From the NCBI GenBank assembly GCA_921293015.1, contig OV121084.1, forward strand, positions 53,541,864-53,605,863: DNA of 64,000 nt, read 5' to 3'. Under the pieces are notes generated by a model. It was not told the origin of the DNA and ran no database searches. It saw only the letters and a program-made list of their open reading frames with translations. Position numbers and translations under genes: made by a program. Positions within the stretch are counted from its first letter, which is position 1. Every line of letters begins with the position of its first letter. Below, in pieces: positions 48,337 to 60,208 of the stretch. This DNA comes from Phorcus lineatus. Its lineage: Eukaryota > Mollusca > Gastropoda > Trochida > Trochidae.

Positions 48337-51300
48337 GGCAATCTTCGCATACTGGCTTTTTTGCCGAAGGCTGCACATGTGTTTATTTGGGCTAGTTTTG
48401 AGGTTTAGCGTTAAATCAAACTAATTAGCTGCTTACTTTAGTGAAAGTAAATATTCGTTTAATACTTTAGAAATATGAATACATACTAGCTATAAGGTTG
48501 TGCAATTTTAAGCTTGCCTAAGCTATGTTTCGATTAAAACAATACTGAGTACAATAAAAATATATTAATATATTCAATATTTTCATTTGCAATCACTTTT
48601 AATTTAGAAAAGAGTGAGAATCTTAATGTCATAAAATTCATTTCATATTTTTTCTGATGGCTAATTAACCTGCTGATTAAAGACAAAACTATACCTATGA
48701 CAAAATTAATAACGGGTGAAACCGTATTTGTAAATGTTCAGTTTATAACGCCATGGCACAGGGGTTCGAATCTCCCTGTCACATTATCGAAAAATCCCCC
48801 TAAAATCGAGACATTTCAGAAAAAATTTCATGTAATAGCTCAATAATTTGTCTAAAATCTTGACTTTTGCACCGATTTTTTCCAATTTGAAGTATATGTT
48901 TATCTCAGCATATAAAAGTATTTAGTAGCAGAACAAGGGTCCTTATTTCATCACATATATTTTCATGATGTAGGTTGAAATATTCGAAGGCCTGTGATAC
49001 ACGTCATACCATACAGTAACTGACATGATATTGTACAGCCGATGGTAATTATTACCAAAACCTTCAATAAAAATCTACGACATTGAATACTTGAAATCCA
49101 AAATTTTCGCACTCTGGGAACCAACACATGATTTTGAAGGAGTATGTATTCAAAATGTATGTGTCCATTAGAGGAATATTAATCAATAAATGATGTGCCA
49201 TTTCACGATCAAACCAGAGACATTAGCAAATGCATTCATGGAATTTGGGGTAAATTTGTTCATCACAGAATATAGGCCCGAGGCCTCCTTTTCATTACAC
49301 TTAAACCGTCGTAAGCGTGGGAAATCGATCGATTCTGTCAATCAGACTATAAAACATGGGGAGTTCAGGGGATTATGGGCGTCTGACAACACCTGTACAG
49401 TTCACCTGGTGAGGCATTCCATCATATCCCCCATGAAGTAGTTGAGGAATGATGGCGCGATGACATGTACATGCACGTGCTGATAATAACATGGGCCAGT
49501 CTATTTCACACAGAGGGATCTATACTCGTAAAATAGCTGTAGGTCATATAAAAAATGTTTAAGAGACACTCCCCAGAACCTCCTCCCCGATCAGATTTTT
49601 TTTATCTCAATACATTTACATTTTACTCTTACATTTTGATCATTAACAGAAACGTTCGTGTATATTGAGATCAATGTACCCAATATATAGGCACGTGAAG
49701 AAAATATAAGGAAGAGTTCAAATTCCTGAATTACGTGACTGTATGTTTCTAAAATCTTTCATGATTAAAGAATATCACGCCGGAATTATTACCAGAAGAA
49801 AGAACCTTATTGAATATGAGAAATGCGTGAAACCAGGTGCCGGACACCCCCTGCTTCATTAGTCAGTCAGCTTTTGAAAAGGAGTTTTACTTAATTGGCG
49901 AAAACAGGGAGGAAATCTAATTAACCTTCACGCGCTAGTGTCATGTTTACAATTATTAGATTAATAAACTCGACAGGAAAACCACGACCCCACTTCCGAC
50001 TCGAGCGACACCTGGTGTCGATAGCTTGAAGGTATTCCTCAAACGTTTACCGTTTCAGGTCGTGTAAATGGGCTAATTTTTAGGGGGATATGTACATCTA
50101 CTTCATTCTAAGTCAATTTGTGTTTGGAATGTTAATAAAGAATTTGAATAAGAATTTTTAATTAAGTGTGGTTAGATTATATTAATTTGTTTTCAGCTCA
50201 CACGCATCGGACGATAACTCAAGAAGAAGCAGAATTTGTATTGTGGAAATAAAAACATAATTCTTCAATAAGTCTTAAGAAACTTTAACTTAGAGAGGAC
50301 CGCTTTAGTGATAAAGTATACGTTTTCTACAAGGTGAAATATGGGATAATTTGAAAATGTGTCAGGAATAGGAAAAAAATCTTTCATTGCATTATATTTT
50401 ATGAATATTGTTTCTGTGCATTTTGGTTTCAAAGCTTTTTCATTCGTAATTTGTCTTTGACAAAGATACATTGCTAAATCAAATCAAGGAACATATAAAA
50501 TGATATGAGGGTGACGCGTTGTCATTTCTACATTTAATTTATGGCGTTATGAGACATAACTTTTTACTTCTCATTCACAAGAGAAACGCAATTATGCACT
50601 CTATGGATGTTGTATAAGCTATCTAAACAGAAACATTATACTTCTTGGAGTCGGTGGTCGGCAATAACGCTTAAAAAGTTGCCACATTCTGAACACTGAA
50701 TGATGTACCTTATTTAAAATTTCACGCTTTTAACTTTTTGATCTCTCAGACTTCAACTCACATTATCTTTTAAAAACAAGCTGTGCTAAAAATCTATCAA
50801 TTTGGTGCTAAGATTTGATAACACGAGCTTATTTAAAAAAAAGATAATTAGTTTCTAAAATGTATTAAATAGACCCATATGACACTTACATATTTGTCAA
50901 AATATAGTGAAAACTAAATTGTCCATGAAAGATGTTTACTTTCATAAGATGGACTCAAATCTCCATTCAGAATATCAACAGCATGAACTAATGTAAACTT
51001 GCACGTGCAGCACGCGAAGCATGCTCAATCTGTACGCGTTTCATTTATCTAATTTGACACGCTTTGCTCGTGCACACATACGGGTTCTAACAGAGTAGGT
51101 TAAATGCTCAAGTTTTCTACGCTCAAGAGGTTATCGTGCACATGCAACTGTTTAGGCCCGAGGAAGTCTTCTGGCATGTGTTGGGCACCTATAAATACTG
51201 ACATTTATACGGAAGGCCGAATATCTTCTTGTTAATCCCCTGTGTGGCGAGATATGGAAATGGCGTTTGTATGTTTATCTGTAAGATGTAAGAACCCCGT

Positions 51301-51383
51301 TCACCTCACTATAAACTTTCTATACTTCCCAGAGGAATTGTAGCTTTCCCAGTGACTACCCGGTATACAAACGTTTCTGCTTT
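48337..51383. other. no gene seen
   Basis: A possible degenerate tRNA-like B box (GGTTCGAATCT) lies near 48763 without a matching A box. The plus-strand ORF at 49190-49441 sits in slightly GC-richer DNA, with no recognised family. Confidence 0.45.
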
Positions 51384-51590
51384 TTTACACGTGTGTCAGC
51401 CACAAATCAATATGCATGTACAATATAATATATAAGTAATTCTTGTGTTAGATCTACTTTCACGTTAATTTTCATAAATGTTTGTGCAGATCCCTCTGCC
51501 TATTTACACGTGTGTTAGCCAAAAGTCACCTGTACAATATATGTATTTGCTGTGTTAGTTCTATGTCTACGTTACTTTTTATAAATGTTT
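51384..51590. repeat. diverged tandem duplication of about 90-100 bp
   Basis: Copies 51384-51484 and 51503-51590 share TTACACGTGTGTYAGCC, TGTACAATAT, TGTGTTAG and ATAAATGTTT in the same order. Confidence 0.7.
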
Positions 51591-51788
51591 ATATCAAACT
51601 GTTAAAAAATCTTCAGTATTTTGCAAAGAAATCTCTAATTTTTATCTCTACAAATGAAACGTATAATGTTTTATCTACATCTCTGAATGCAGTGTGTTTC
51701 TATGTCAGTGATGTATATTAGCGAATGGTTGAGAGGCATTTCCATAAACATTTACATATTGAGGCTAATAAGGTTTTGCAGATGAAAA

Positions 51789-51908
51789 CAGTCACCTCAA
51801 TAATGACTACACTATCAAAAATGACTGAGCGATATACATAAAGTGAAAATGTTTCTTTTTCACAACAAAAGTCAATACAGTTTTACAATTAGAGATGTTG
51901 AAGTACTG
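51789..51908 (+). repeat. 120-bp direct repeat, copy 1
   Basis: Matches 52003-52122 with three base differences. It is joined directly to the inverted segment 51909-51986. Confidence 0.95.
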
Positions 51909-51986
51909 CAACTTTTATGCCATTTAAATAGAATTGTAAGACAGTTCAAAATATGTTCCCTCTTGCGATAGTAACTGATACATAAG
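51909..51986 (-). repeat. 78-bp inverted copy of 52741-52818
   Basis: Exact reverse complement of 52741-52818. Position 51909 follows the end of the 120-bp repeat without a gap. Confidence 0.97.
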
Positions 51987-52002
51987 AAATTTTTTGTACG
52001 GT

Positions 52003-52122
52003 CAGCCACCTCAATAATGACTACACTATCAAACATGACTGAGCGATATACATGAAGTGAAAATGTTTCTTTTTCACAACAAAAGTCAATACAGTTTTAC
52101 AATTAGAGATGTTGAAGTACTG
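52003..52122 (+). repeat. 120-bp direct repeat, copy 2
   Basis: Partner of 51789-51908, offset by 214 bases. Confidence 0.95.
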
Positions 52123-52740
52123 ATCTGACATGACATTCGTATTTTTTTTTGCAAATCTACCATTCGTAGGTGCATGTAGAAGTGCTGACACAGCTGTTTT
52201 AGTCTCGGGTTTTTTACATAGAACCTCAACGATGCTTTGAAGGTATCTGTCTTGATTACTTCCCTTTGTTACGAAGAACCTGAACACCTGTTGTGATTAA
52301 TATTACCTGTACATAGCTGGCGGCGATTCCTTTGATGTCTGATTATTTGTATTAATGTCACCGAGCTGGAAGACAATAGGAAATCACCTATTGTTGATAT
52401 GGCTTGTAGAGCTCTTCACGCGTAGTCATATCAGTGTGAAGAGAGATATGCGGAGACAAAACACTTTGAAATCAGAGTACGCCGAACGCAGTAACCTGTA
52501 GACAAAAATAAATTAATTTGTTATATCCTTAGCAAAAATATGCAACCTTGGTTTCAGTATCGCAGCCAAGTTTATTTTAAAGTTAAAAGGAATTTAGATG
52601 AATATACATTTTATACACTTGTTTGTGAGTATTTCATGATGTCAGGTATGGCAATGTATCTTTATCTTGTAATAAGTGTGCTTACATTAGATTTTGTCTT
52701 TGTTATTTGGCATATTTATGACATTTTCCACGTATTGAAG

Positions 52741-52818
52741 CTTATGTATCAGTTACTATCGCAAGAGGGAACATATTTTGAACTGTCTTACAATTCTATT
52801 TAAATGGCATAAAAGTTG
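52741..52818 (+). repeat. 78-bp segment, source or copy of 51909-51986
   Basis: Exact inverted partner of 51909-51986. It lies 82 bp left of the LINE target-site duplication. Confidence 0.97.
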
Positions 52819-52909
52819 GGCAGCATGATTGGAAACAAATTCTGTGGATATGCAGGAAGTTTGATTTTTAAACCAACAAAATCGTTTCTCGTTACTTTTC
52901 AATGATCTT

Positions 52910-54504
52910 TTTCTTTTTCTTTTTTTTCTTTTTTTTTTATTGGTTCCCAAGGGTTACAAAGTCTGTGTACAATGAGTGGGGGTAAATGCCGTACATTGGA
53001 CAAGGTAGATTAAATACTAAATCAACTTATTAACTAATTCTTAAAAATTGGGATGAGTGATTTCCACTTTTTATTAAATTTGCTAATTTCATTGTTTCTT
53101 TGAGATATAAATTTTTCCACAGAGAAAATATCTGACAGAACTTTTTTGTAATTATTGAAGTTTGGAATTGATTTTTTTATATTACATAAATTAATGAATT
53201 TCTTTGCCGAGACAATGATTTGATTTATCAAACCATTATTATTAAATGTAACAAACCAAATAATAAATTTTGAAATTGTTATTTTTGGTTGTTGAATGTT
53301 ATTTATCCAAATTTCCAGATCATTCCAAAATTTTTGTGTCACACTACACTCCCAATAAACATGGCAAATGCTCTCAGGAGCATCATTACAAAAATTACAC
53401 ATGTCATTGTCTACAAGATGCATTCTCAACAATTCTCTTTTAGTAAAAATAACTCTTAGAAGGAATCTATATTGGAAATCAATAAGTTTGACATCTTTCA
53501 TTCCACGTCGGTATACATTGAAAATGTTATCCCAGTCGAATTTCGAATCCTTAAAAATCGTTTCCCACTTGTTACAGATATCAAGCTTTTCGTTTTTGGA
53601 TATTAGTTTATCGTAAAAGAATCTAGAGCCTTTAGTGGATTTCAAGACATTTCTTTGATACATACTGGTAAAGAAATTATAAATAGGAATGTTGTTTCTG
53701 CATTTAATAAAATATTTCCACTCAGTTGGTAAAATGTGCAGTAAATAATTATAGTCCAATATTGTACCTCTAATCTTGTATTTTGATTGTAATTTATCAA
53801 AGGATATGAAACCTTGATCATCACACAAGTCTTTTATAGTCAATATACCATTATTCGCCCAATTCCTGATAACGTGATAGGGGTCTTTAAAATTATGGTT
53901 AAGCCATAGAGGCTCCGCAAGCAAGTCATCAATATTATCCCTTTCAGCATTAAGTGTTTTGCAGTATTTTGTCCACGCATCAATAACATCCTTCCAAAAG
54001 GGGTTTTTAGTATGTAAGATTGTACCTATGTTTGCTCCATATTTTAAGATATCATCATAAGGTATACTACTAGGGTTGCAATCTGTTGATTTTTTACAAT
54101 ATAGTCTCAAGGTAGATAATCTTAAAGCTTCCATAAATGTTTTTAAATCAACCATACCCAATCCCCCCTCTGACTTTAGTCTTTTTAAAGTAGTTCTTTT
54201 TATCTTATCTTGTTTATCATTCCATATAAATTTGAGAAAGATTTGTTCAAGAGAATAAATAAAGTCGTTTTGGGGATTGGGGAGTGAGCTGAAAATGTGT
54301 ACCAATTTGGAAAGGGCTAATGATTTTATGACTGTGATTTTACCTATCAGTGTTAGGTTTCTTTTTCTCCATGTTGCTAGTAGTCTGTTTATTTCTTCAA
54401 GCTTTTTCTTTGTATTGATTACCCATAAATCAGCAAGATTTGGAGTGAATTTTATTCCCAGTACTTCAAACTCCCCATTATGCCATTCAATTTTAAGGTC
54501 AGTA
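52910..54504 (-). mobile_element. young 5'-truncated L1/Tx1-like LINE with target-site duplication
   Basis: An uninterrupted minus-strand frame from about 54504 to its stop at 53034 encodes the last ~490 residues of a LINE ORF2. It reads from HNGEFEVLGIKFTPNLADLW through WRKRNLTLIGKITVIKS and FIWNDKQDKIKRTTL to the zinc-knuckle-like CNFCNDAPESICHVYWEC and IWINNI. A 3'UTR and an A-rich tail (52910-52945 on the complement) follow. CAATGATCTT flanks both sides (52900-52909 and 54505-54514), a 10-bp target-site duplication. The intact frame and exact duplication indicate a recent insertion. Endonuclease and most of the RT are missing, so it cannot move by itself. Confidence 0.9.
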
Positions 54505-54514
54505 CAATGATCTT

Positions 54515-56357
54515 ACTTATATTTTTACATTTGCATTGATCGTCGAAAATAACCTTTTATTTTGAAAAAGATATAATTTGGACGTGGAAAAAATGGCCTG
54601 GATCGTCGAAGTCTTAGATTCTTAGACTTACGGTCCTTTTAACCGTCCTGGTAGTATGGGTGCTTAAAGTGTTACTAATCATTTTTGTAAATAGTTTTTG
54701 AGCGTTGAACTTACATTTGTAAATATAGATAATGTTAAGTTTGAGCCTCATTGTGCAACCGAGAGATAGTAACAGGACACTTTCCAGTTAAGCGAATTTC
54801 GGGTCAGAAATGAATATAACAATTTAAACAACTAATGACTAATTCCAGAACACAAAAATAACGAGAATGAAACTTGAACATTTGCTTACGTCCTTCGATG
54901 AAAATAGTTTCGAACCGGAAATAGAATTAAAGAATAAAAATTGGAAGATTTAAAATGTCCACTTAATGTAATGGTGCAATCAGTTGCTTCAATATCCTAC
55001 TATAAAACGTCGGACCTCACACACGGAACATGTAAAGCACACATCCATATTAGACTCCCTATCTATGTCCTGACAGCCGAATCTGAGTCGTACATCTCTG
55101 ATAAGTACACCAGACACCTGTAATACGCACCACTGAAATGTACATGATTTAATCCCGCAATCAATGGGAAATTAGAGCCGGTTGCTGCTATAGACATGCA
55201 GCAGCTGTTGGTTTGTATGTACATTTAGTCTCGGAAAGGTATTTACCTTCGCTGTTCAACCAGTGGACTTCGAGGGTCGATGTGTTGTTCTGTGTTTTGA
55301 TAAGCTGGGGAATATGAGAGCCCACCTGCGTCATAAGCATACTCTTGTTGTGCAAAAGGAATCAAAATAAAACACTAATCCTGGCACTTGGTCAAAAGTT
55401 ACTCTGAGCGAATTTTCAGAGATGTTTTATGCGATGCTGTAGGAGAATTTCACCACCGTGGAATATGGCGTGCTGAGAGCCGTTGATGAAACTGACTGAT
55501 AGGATGAAAGTGATTTTTTGTTACAACGATGATCTGCGTAAATGTATTTTAAGTACGATTTGGTTCGTTTGTGTAGGATTTAAAAAAGGTTAAGCATAAG
55601 AACATTTCTGGAATCATCACCTGTGGCGTAGAACCAACCATAGCTACATAACATTGGAACGAACGAATTCGCGAGTCCGGGCACGTGAGCCAAGAATACG
55701 TGAAAATTGACGCGTAACCCTTCATTCCTCTACGCGTAGAGAGATTACAGAAGAATTACGTTTCGTAATAAAATATCTTTAAAATATATTATACACAAAA
55801 AATTGATCAATGCTGATGCTTGATTTTCGGGCTTGCAATTCATTTTGCAGTTAGTCCCGATTTACTGATCGCGTGGAATTGCAACTAGTTTTTGGTTATG
55901 ACATCTGTTGTACTACTATTATTATGTGATTAAGTCTATCCTCATTTACACAAAAAACATTTCTGAGTTTTCTGAGTTTTTTACTTTATGAGCATGCTTG
56001 ATTAGTTTTTATACCGTGAAGTATTATGAAAAATGACAATTGTTATACTTTGTAGCATTGGTTCAAATAGGCATGTTCCACATTCAAAGGATTACTACAT
56101 TATTCATAAGAAAGTCATTTGCTGTATCCCAGAGAGGCGATGGACACAGTAGATGTGATAAGGAATCAATAATTTATACGTTTTTCATTCACACAAATAT
56201 CATGAATGTATTTCTACAAGTGTTTATTCTCTCCTTTTAAGTTATCAACATACGAAAGTAGAAAATGTGTACATCAGACGGAGCATCGGTTCTTTCTTTT
56301 TGAAGTATTAAAGTGACAAATTTGGAAATATGTGTATGTAAGATAATTCGTGTTCAC
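54515..56357. other. no gene seen
   Basis: Intergenic DNA. The plus-strand ORF at 54941-55123 is unsupported. Confidence 0.5.
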
Positions 56358-56526
56358 CGTCGCTCAGCAAAGTCGGAGAGGTGACGTCAACAAACAGACG
56401 GTTACCGCCTTCCACATCTATATGGATGTTGACAAACCCATGCCTCAATTGACGTCTGAAAGTTGTGTTTGTTTGTGAAAGATACCATACGACGTTAAGA
56501 ATGTCGGCCAAGGAACCCAATACAAA
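56358..56526 (-). CDS. candidate single exon, laminin-G-like
   Basis: The minus strand shows a good acceptor (cattttatgtacag), then 169 open bases, then donor GTGAAC after a Gly codon. The frame contains GFVNIHIDVEGGNRLFVDV and SPTLLSDG. This looks like the strand-turn-strand pattern of laminin-G or related jelly-roll domains, where L.DG.WH is typical. GC balance is above the surroundings. No neighbouring exon was found on the same strand, so it may be an isolated exon, a pseudogene piece, or chance. Confidence 0.3.
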
Positions 56527-59053
56527 CTGTACATAAAATGAAAAGATAGTTTGTGTTTCAGAACACTGAGTGTAATTGTTGCAATCAATTAGGTCGTCGT
56601 CATGTCAGCAATGTTTGTTGTTTTGAGGTCCTGTTAGGGAGGCTTTTGTAAACCTGACACTGTAAGTGGAAGCCTGGCTTGTGCACATTTTAGATTAATG
56701 TTTATTTTTTAAAGTAGCAGACCAGTGATGGAAAAACTTCTTATCTTCCATGGGAGACATATTGCAAAGATTACAAAGCAAATACATTAATAATATAAAT
56801 GATTAACTCAAATGTACCCTGATAATGGTGCACTATATACACGTAACCATAATATATGCTACGTTTCATATTCAACATAATTAAGAGTCATTTGATGTGA
56901 TTCAAATTTTAGACTGCCCTAATAGATTTTTGAAAATAAGTTTCTACAGAAGAAAAACTATTTTCCGATACACATGTTTTAATACAAAGGCAATTCATGA
57001 GTACGTATTCTGATTTATGGCACTACATGCCATGTCATATCAATAGAATTAACATCCGAGGAAACTCGACACACGGAGTTTGATAATTTTTGCATGCATT
57101 TAAAATTTAAAATGATCATGTCATTCACCATGACACGTGGCCATGTGCAGATTCAGCACGTGTAGTTCATTGGAGGTCTTTTAATCATCGGGTAGAGATT
57201 CCACTCATTACTGGTAAATCTGAGAGATCTCAAGACGCACAAAATGAAATTCGAGGTCAAAGAGTCATGGTGCAATTTCAAGTGTCTTATTATAAGTGTC
57301 ATAAGTTAATTCGGTACATGGCAGGACAATTTATTAGACCGAGCAAGAACCGAGAAAGATTTGCCCCTCTTGTAAGAGAGGAAACGTGTAAGAAAAACTA
57401 ATTCAAATAACCATTATGGACATAGAATGGTCCTCTCTACAAGCAATACTGTAACACGTTGTTCACAAAGAAACACAAACAAGACATGTCATGTGATTGT
57501 GTATTACTTTTATTAGACTGTATATAAGGTCATGACATAGTGTGGCCCAATTATCGCCATACAGTACTCAATTATGGGATAGTTCTATTTGTGGGTAACA
57601 CCATTCAACATATACAGTTTATCCCGAATATTTTACACCGTATTTTCACTATCGGTAACAAACAGGTAAAAAGCCCTCTTTGATCTACAACCTTCATAAA
57701 ATGTTTTTGACAGAAAGTACACACAGTGGTGAAAAACTTAGCCCAAATGCCGAAAAAAGTGCCAAACATACTTTTACTTTCCTTATAGACTTTATCCGTT
57801 AATGATTTAGCAAATTGCAATAAACTGACGTAAATACAGAATGCTACTATAAGTTGGTTTATCGTTTACCTAATAACCATATGTTAAATGATACTGTCCT
57901 TATCAAAATATATCCATAATTATTAAAGTTATAAATCACCAAATGAACAGCTGTATTCAAAGAGGAGTTTTTACTGGAGGGAATAAGAAAGAAAAGCACA
58001 TAAATATGCAACCCCTAGTATGTACAAATATATAAAAGACAATCTATTATTCTGGAGGGAATTGTGAACATGACTGTACATTTGTACAACCTTTAGTTAT
58101 ATCTAAATTCCTTTGAGATCTAAGGATTCAGAAACATTACTTTCTTCAAATCTTGAGAAAAAAATACTCTTATAAAGGTCAAACTGAAAAACATAAATGT
58201 TATGAAATATACATCTAGTTTACTTTTTGCAAGTTACGGTAGTTTTTTACATACGTAGGAACTGACTTGACCTATCATGGCGCCAAATTTAAGTGATCAT
58301 TGTGACGTTGGATACATATTAATAAAATGAACGTGCTTTTAACATCAAAGTCAAATTCACCATCTTATGGTCCACTTGTTTAACAAATCTTAAAATGCAC
58401 AAAAAAATGCATTTAAATTTTACAATTCATGGTGACATACTGAAATCATGCATATCAAAATGAAATTAATTAATGTACGGAATGATATCAATTAACGAAT
58501 TAAAATTCAATTTAATCTAAACTGTACATTTTAGCTTCGGAATAAAATACTGATACAAATGTAATACTGAATTTAAGTATTTACACAAGATTATAATTAT
58601 AATGTCAACAACAGCTGAATTCGTTTCAGTGAAAGATCTTAGCGACACTTGATTTAAAATAATACACGTACTTAACATTTCCTTACATTTAGCAAACTCA
58701 AACTTTTTTTAATATATCCAGTTGAGACTACGATCTTTGCTGTCCAGACAATCATGTTGTATTGAGCCTTAATGACATCATAATGTTTGAAAGCTACGAA
58801 TAATAGGTGTTAACAAATAAAAACACCATTGATCATGATATTATCATATGATAATAGTTTTCTTAAGATCCCACATACTGTTTTAGTTAGATTTAATATC
58901 AAGTATTAGCATATTGGCGAATATCAAATTTACATTATGCTCGACCACTTGCCTCAGAAGGTTTTGTTCAGGACCATCTGTTTACCAATAAAACTCTTTC
59001 CTCAATAAACTTGACTTAAACGTGTGGTTTACCAGGTCTCTGGTTAAAAGGTA
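56527..59053. other. no gene seen
   Basis: AT-rich. The minus-strand ORF at 57605-57820 has no recognised motif. Confidence 0.5.
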
Positions 59054-59269
59054 CTAGAACAGTCCTGCACCAATAAAAGATACAAGTAACAATAACAACA
59101 TGAAGCACTGATGTTGTAAACAAGTTAAAATCAACATGTTAGCGACAGGTGCGACTCTGTCACTGAAATAATTCATCTCAACGCCTTGAGAAACCTTCCG
59201 GCTTCCTTGCCGAACATCCATGGGCATATCTCGCACGTTTAACACACAACACAACCAGAGATGAGCCAT
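59054..59269 (-). other. candidate 3' exon with hydrophobic C-terminus
   Basis: A minus-strand frame ends CFMLLLLLVSFIGAGLF and a stop, the shape of a GPI-attachment signal or short membrane segment. A possible acceptor (gaattatttcag) ends at about 59166. It lies 1.1 kb downstream of the receptor kinase stop and may only be chance sequence in its 3' flank. Confidence 0.2.
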
Positions 59270-60208
59270 ATAATATAAAAATCATGTTATTAATAAACAT
59301 AAAAGTATTAATATATTCAACCTTTTCCCCAGTTTGGTATTAGAATTCTTTTCTCTAAGAAAATTCTTCTGAAATGAGCTATGTGTATATTCCTGGGTAG
59401 GATTGGTTGAACAATTCACTTGGTACATGTTGTATACCTTCAATCGACAATTCTACTCTCAAATGTTTTATCATTTATGGTACCCATTGCTGTTTCGAAC
59501 TGCAGTTATGAAATTCTCACAGCAATTCCTACTGAAGGTTTAAACTCTCTGAGAATGTAGATAGCATTGCCTAACATCTCCTGCCCATTCCAGGAATTTC
59601 AACAGTTCAGCTACATTGTTGGGATAGGAACTTTTGCATGTAACATCTTCCAAAGAATTTACGTTTAACTGAATGAAAGATCAAGAGTTACCAGCTTTTG
59701 GTGTCAATAAATACAGCAACAATAAATATCCTCATTATATACATTTGGTACTAGTCAACCTCTGAGGTAACCTTGGGGATGACTCTGGAATTATTTACAC
59801 AGTCTCAAGACTACCCGAGCCAGCATTCACAAACTTTTAGAATCTGGGGTGGAAAAATACATACAACTCCTCGAATCTTCTATGGGGACACGTGAGTACT
59901 TTCGAAATGTTTGGACTCACACCGTCATCTGGGTTCTTGAGGATCGGATGTTGCTATACAAGTTCCACACACATAACTAGACACTCTCCTTGGATACCAC
60001 GGATGCCTATCTATGTGATGGCAACAGTCGGTTCAATAGCATTTATATTGTTTCATGGACGTTTCAATGGTGTTGCATCAATGATGGTATAAGGCGCACC
60101 AACCTCGTTTATCGAGTCCTTCCTTGAACCATTTGTGCACTGACCATTACAATATGAACATTCGACCCTTGGGTTTTTGCACTGAAACACACCCGGGCAC
60201 CACTGTTG
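59270..60208 (-). other. 3' flank / probable 3'UTR of receptor tyrosine kinase
   Basis: It directly follows the kinase stop codon. It is more GC-balanced over 59760-60200 than typical spacer. No clear poly(A) hexamer was found close to the stop. Confidence 0.4.

Noticed and set aside
48740..48790. GGTTCGAATCT resembling a tRNA B box
   Set aside because: No A box, acceptor stem or anticodon arm at the right distance; at most a decayed SINE.
49190..49441. 83-codon plus-strand ORF in GC-richer DNA
   Set aside because: No motif recognised and no splice or promoter signals; chance cannot be excluded.
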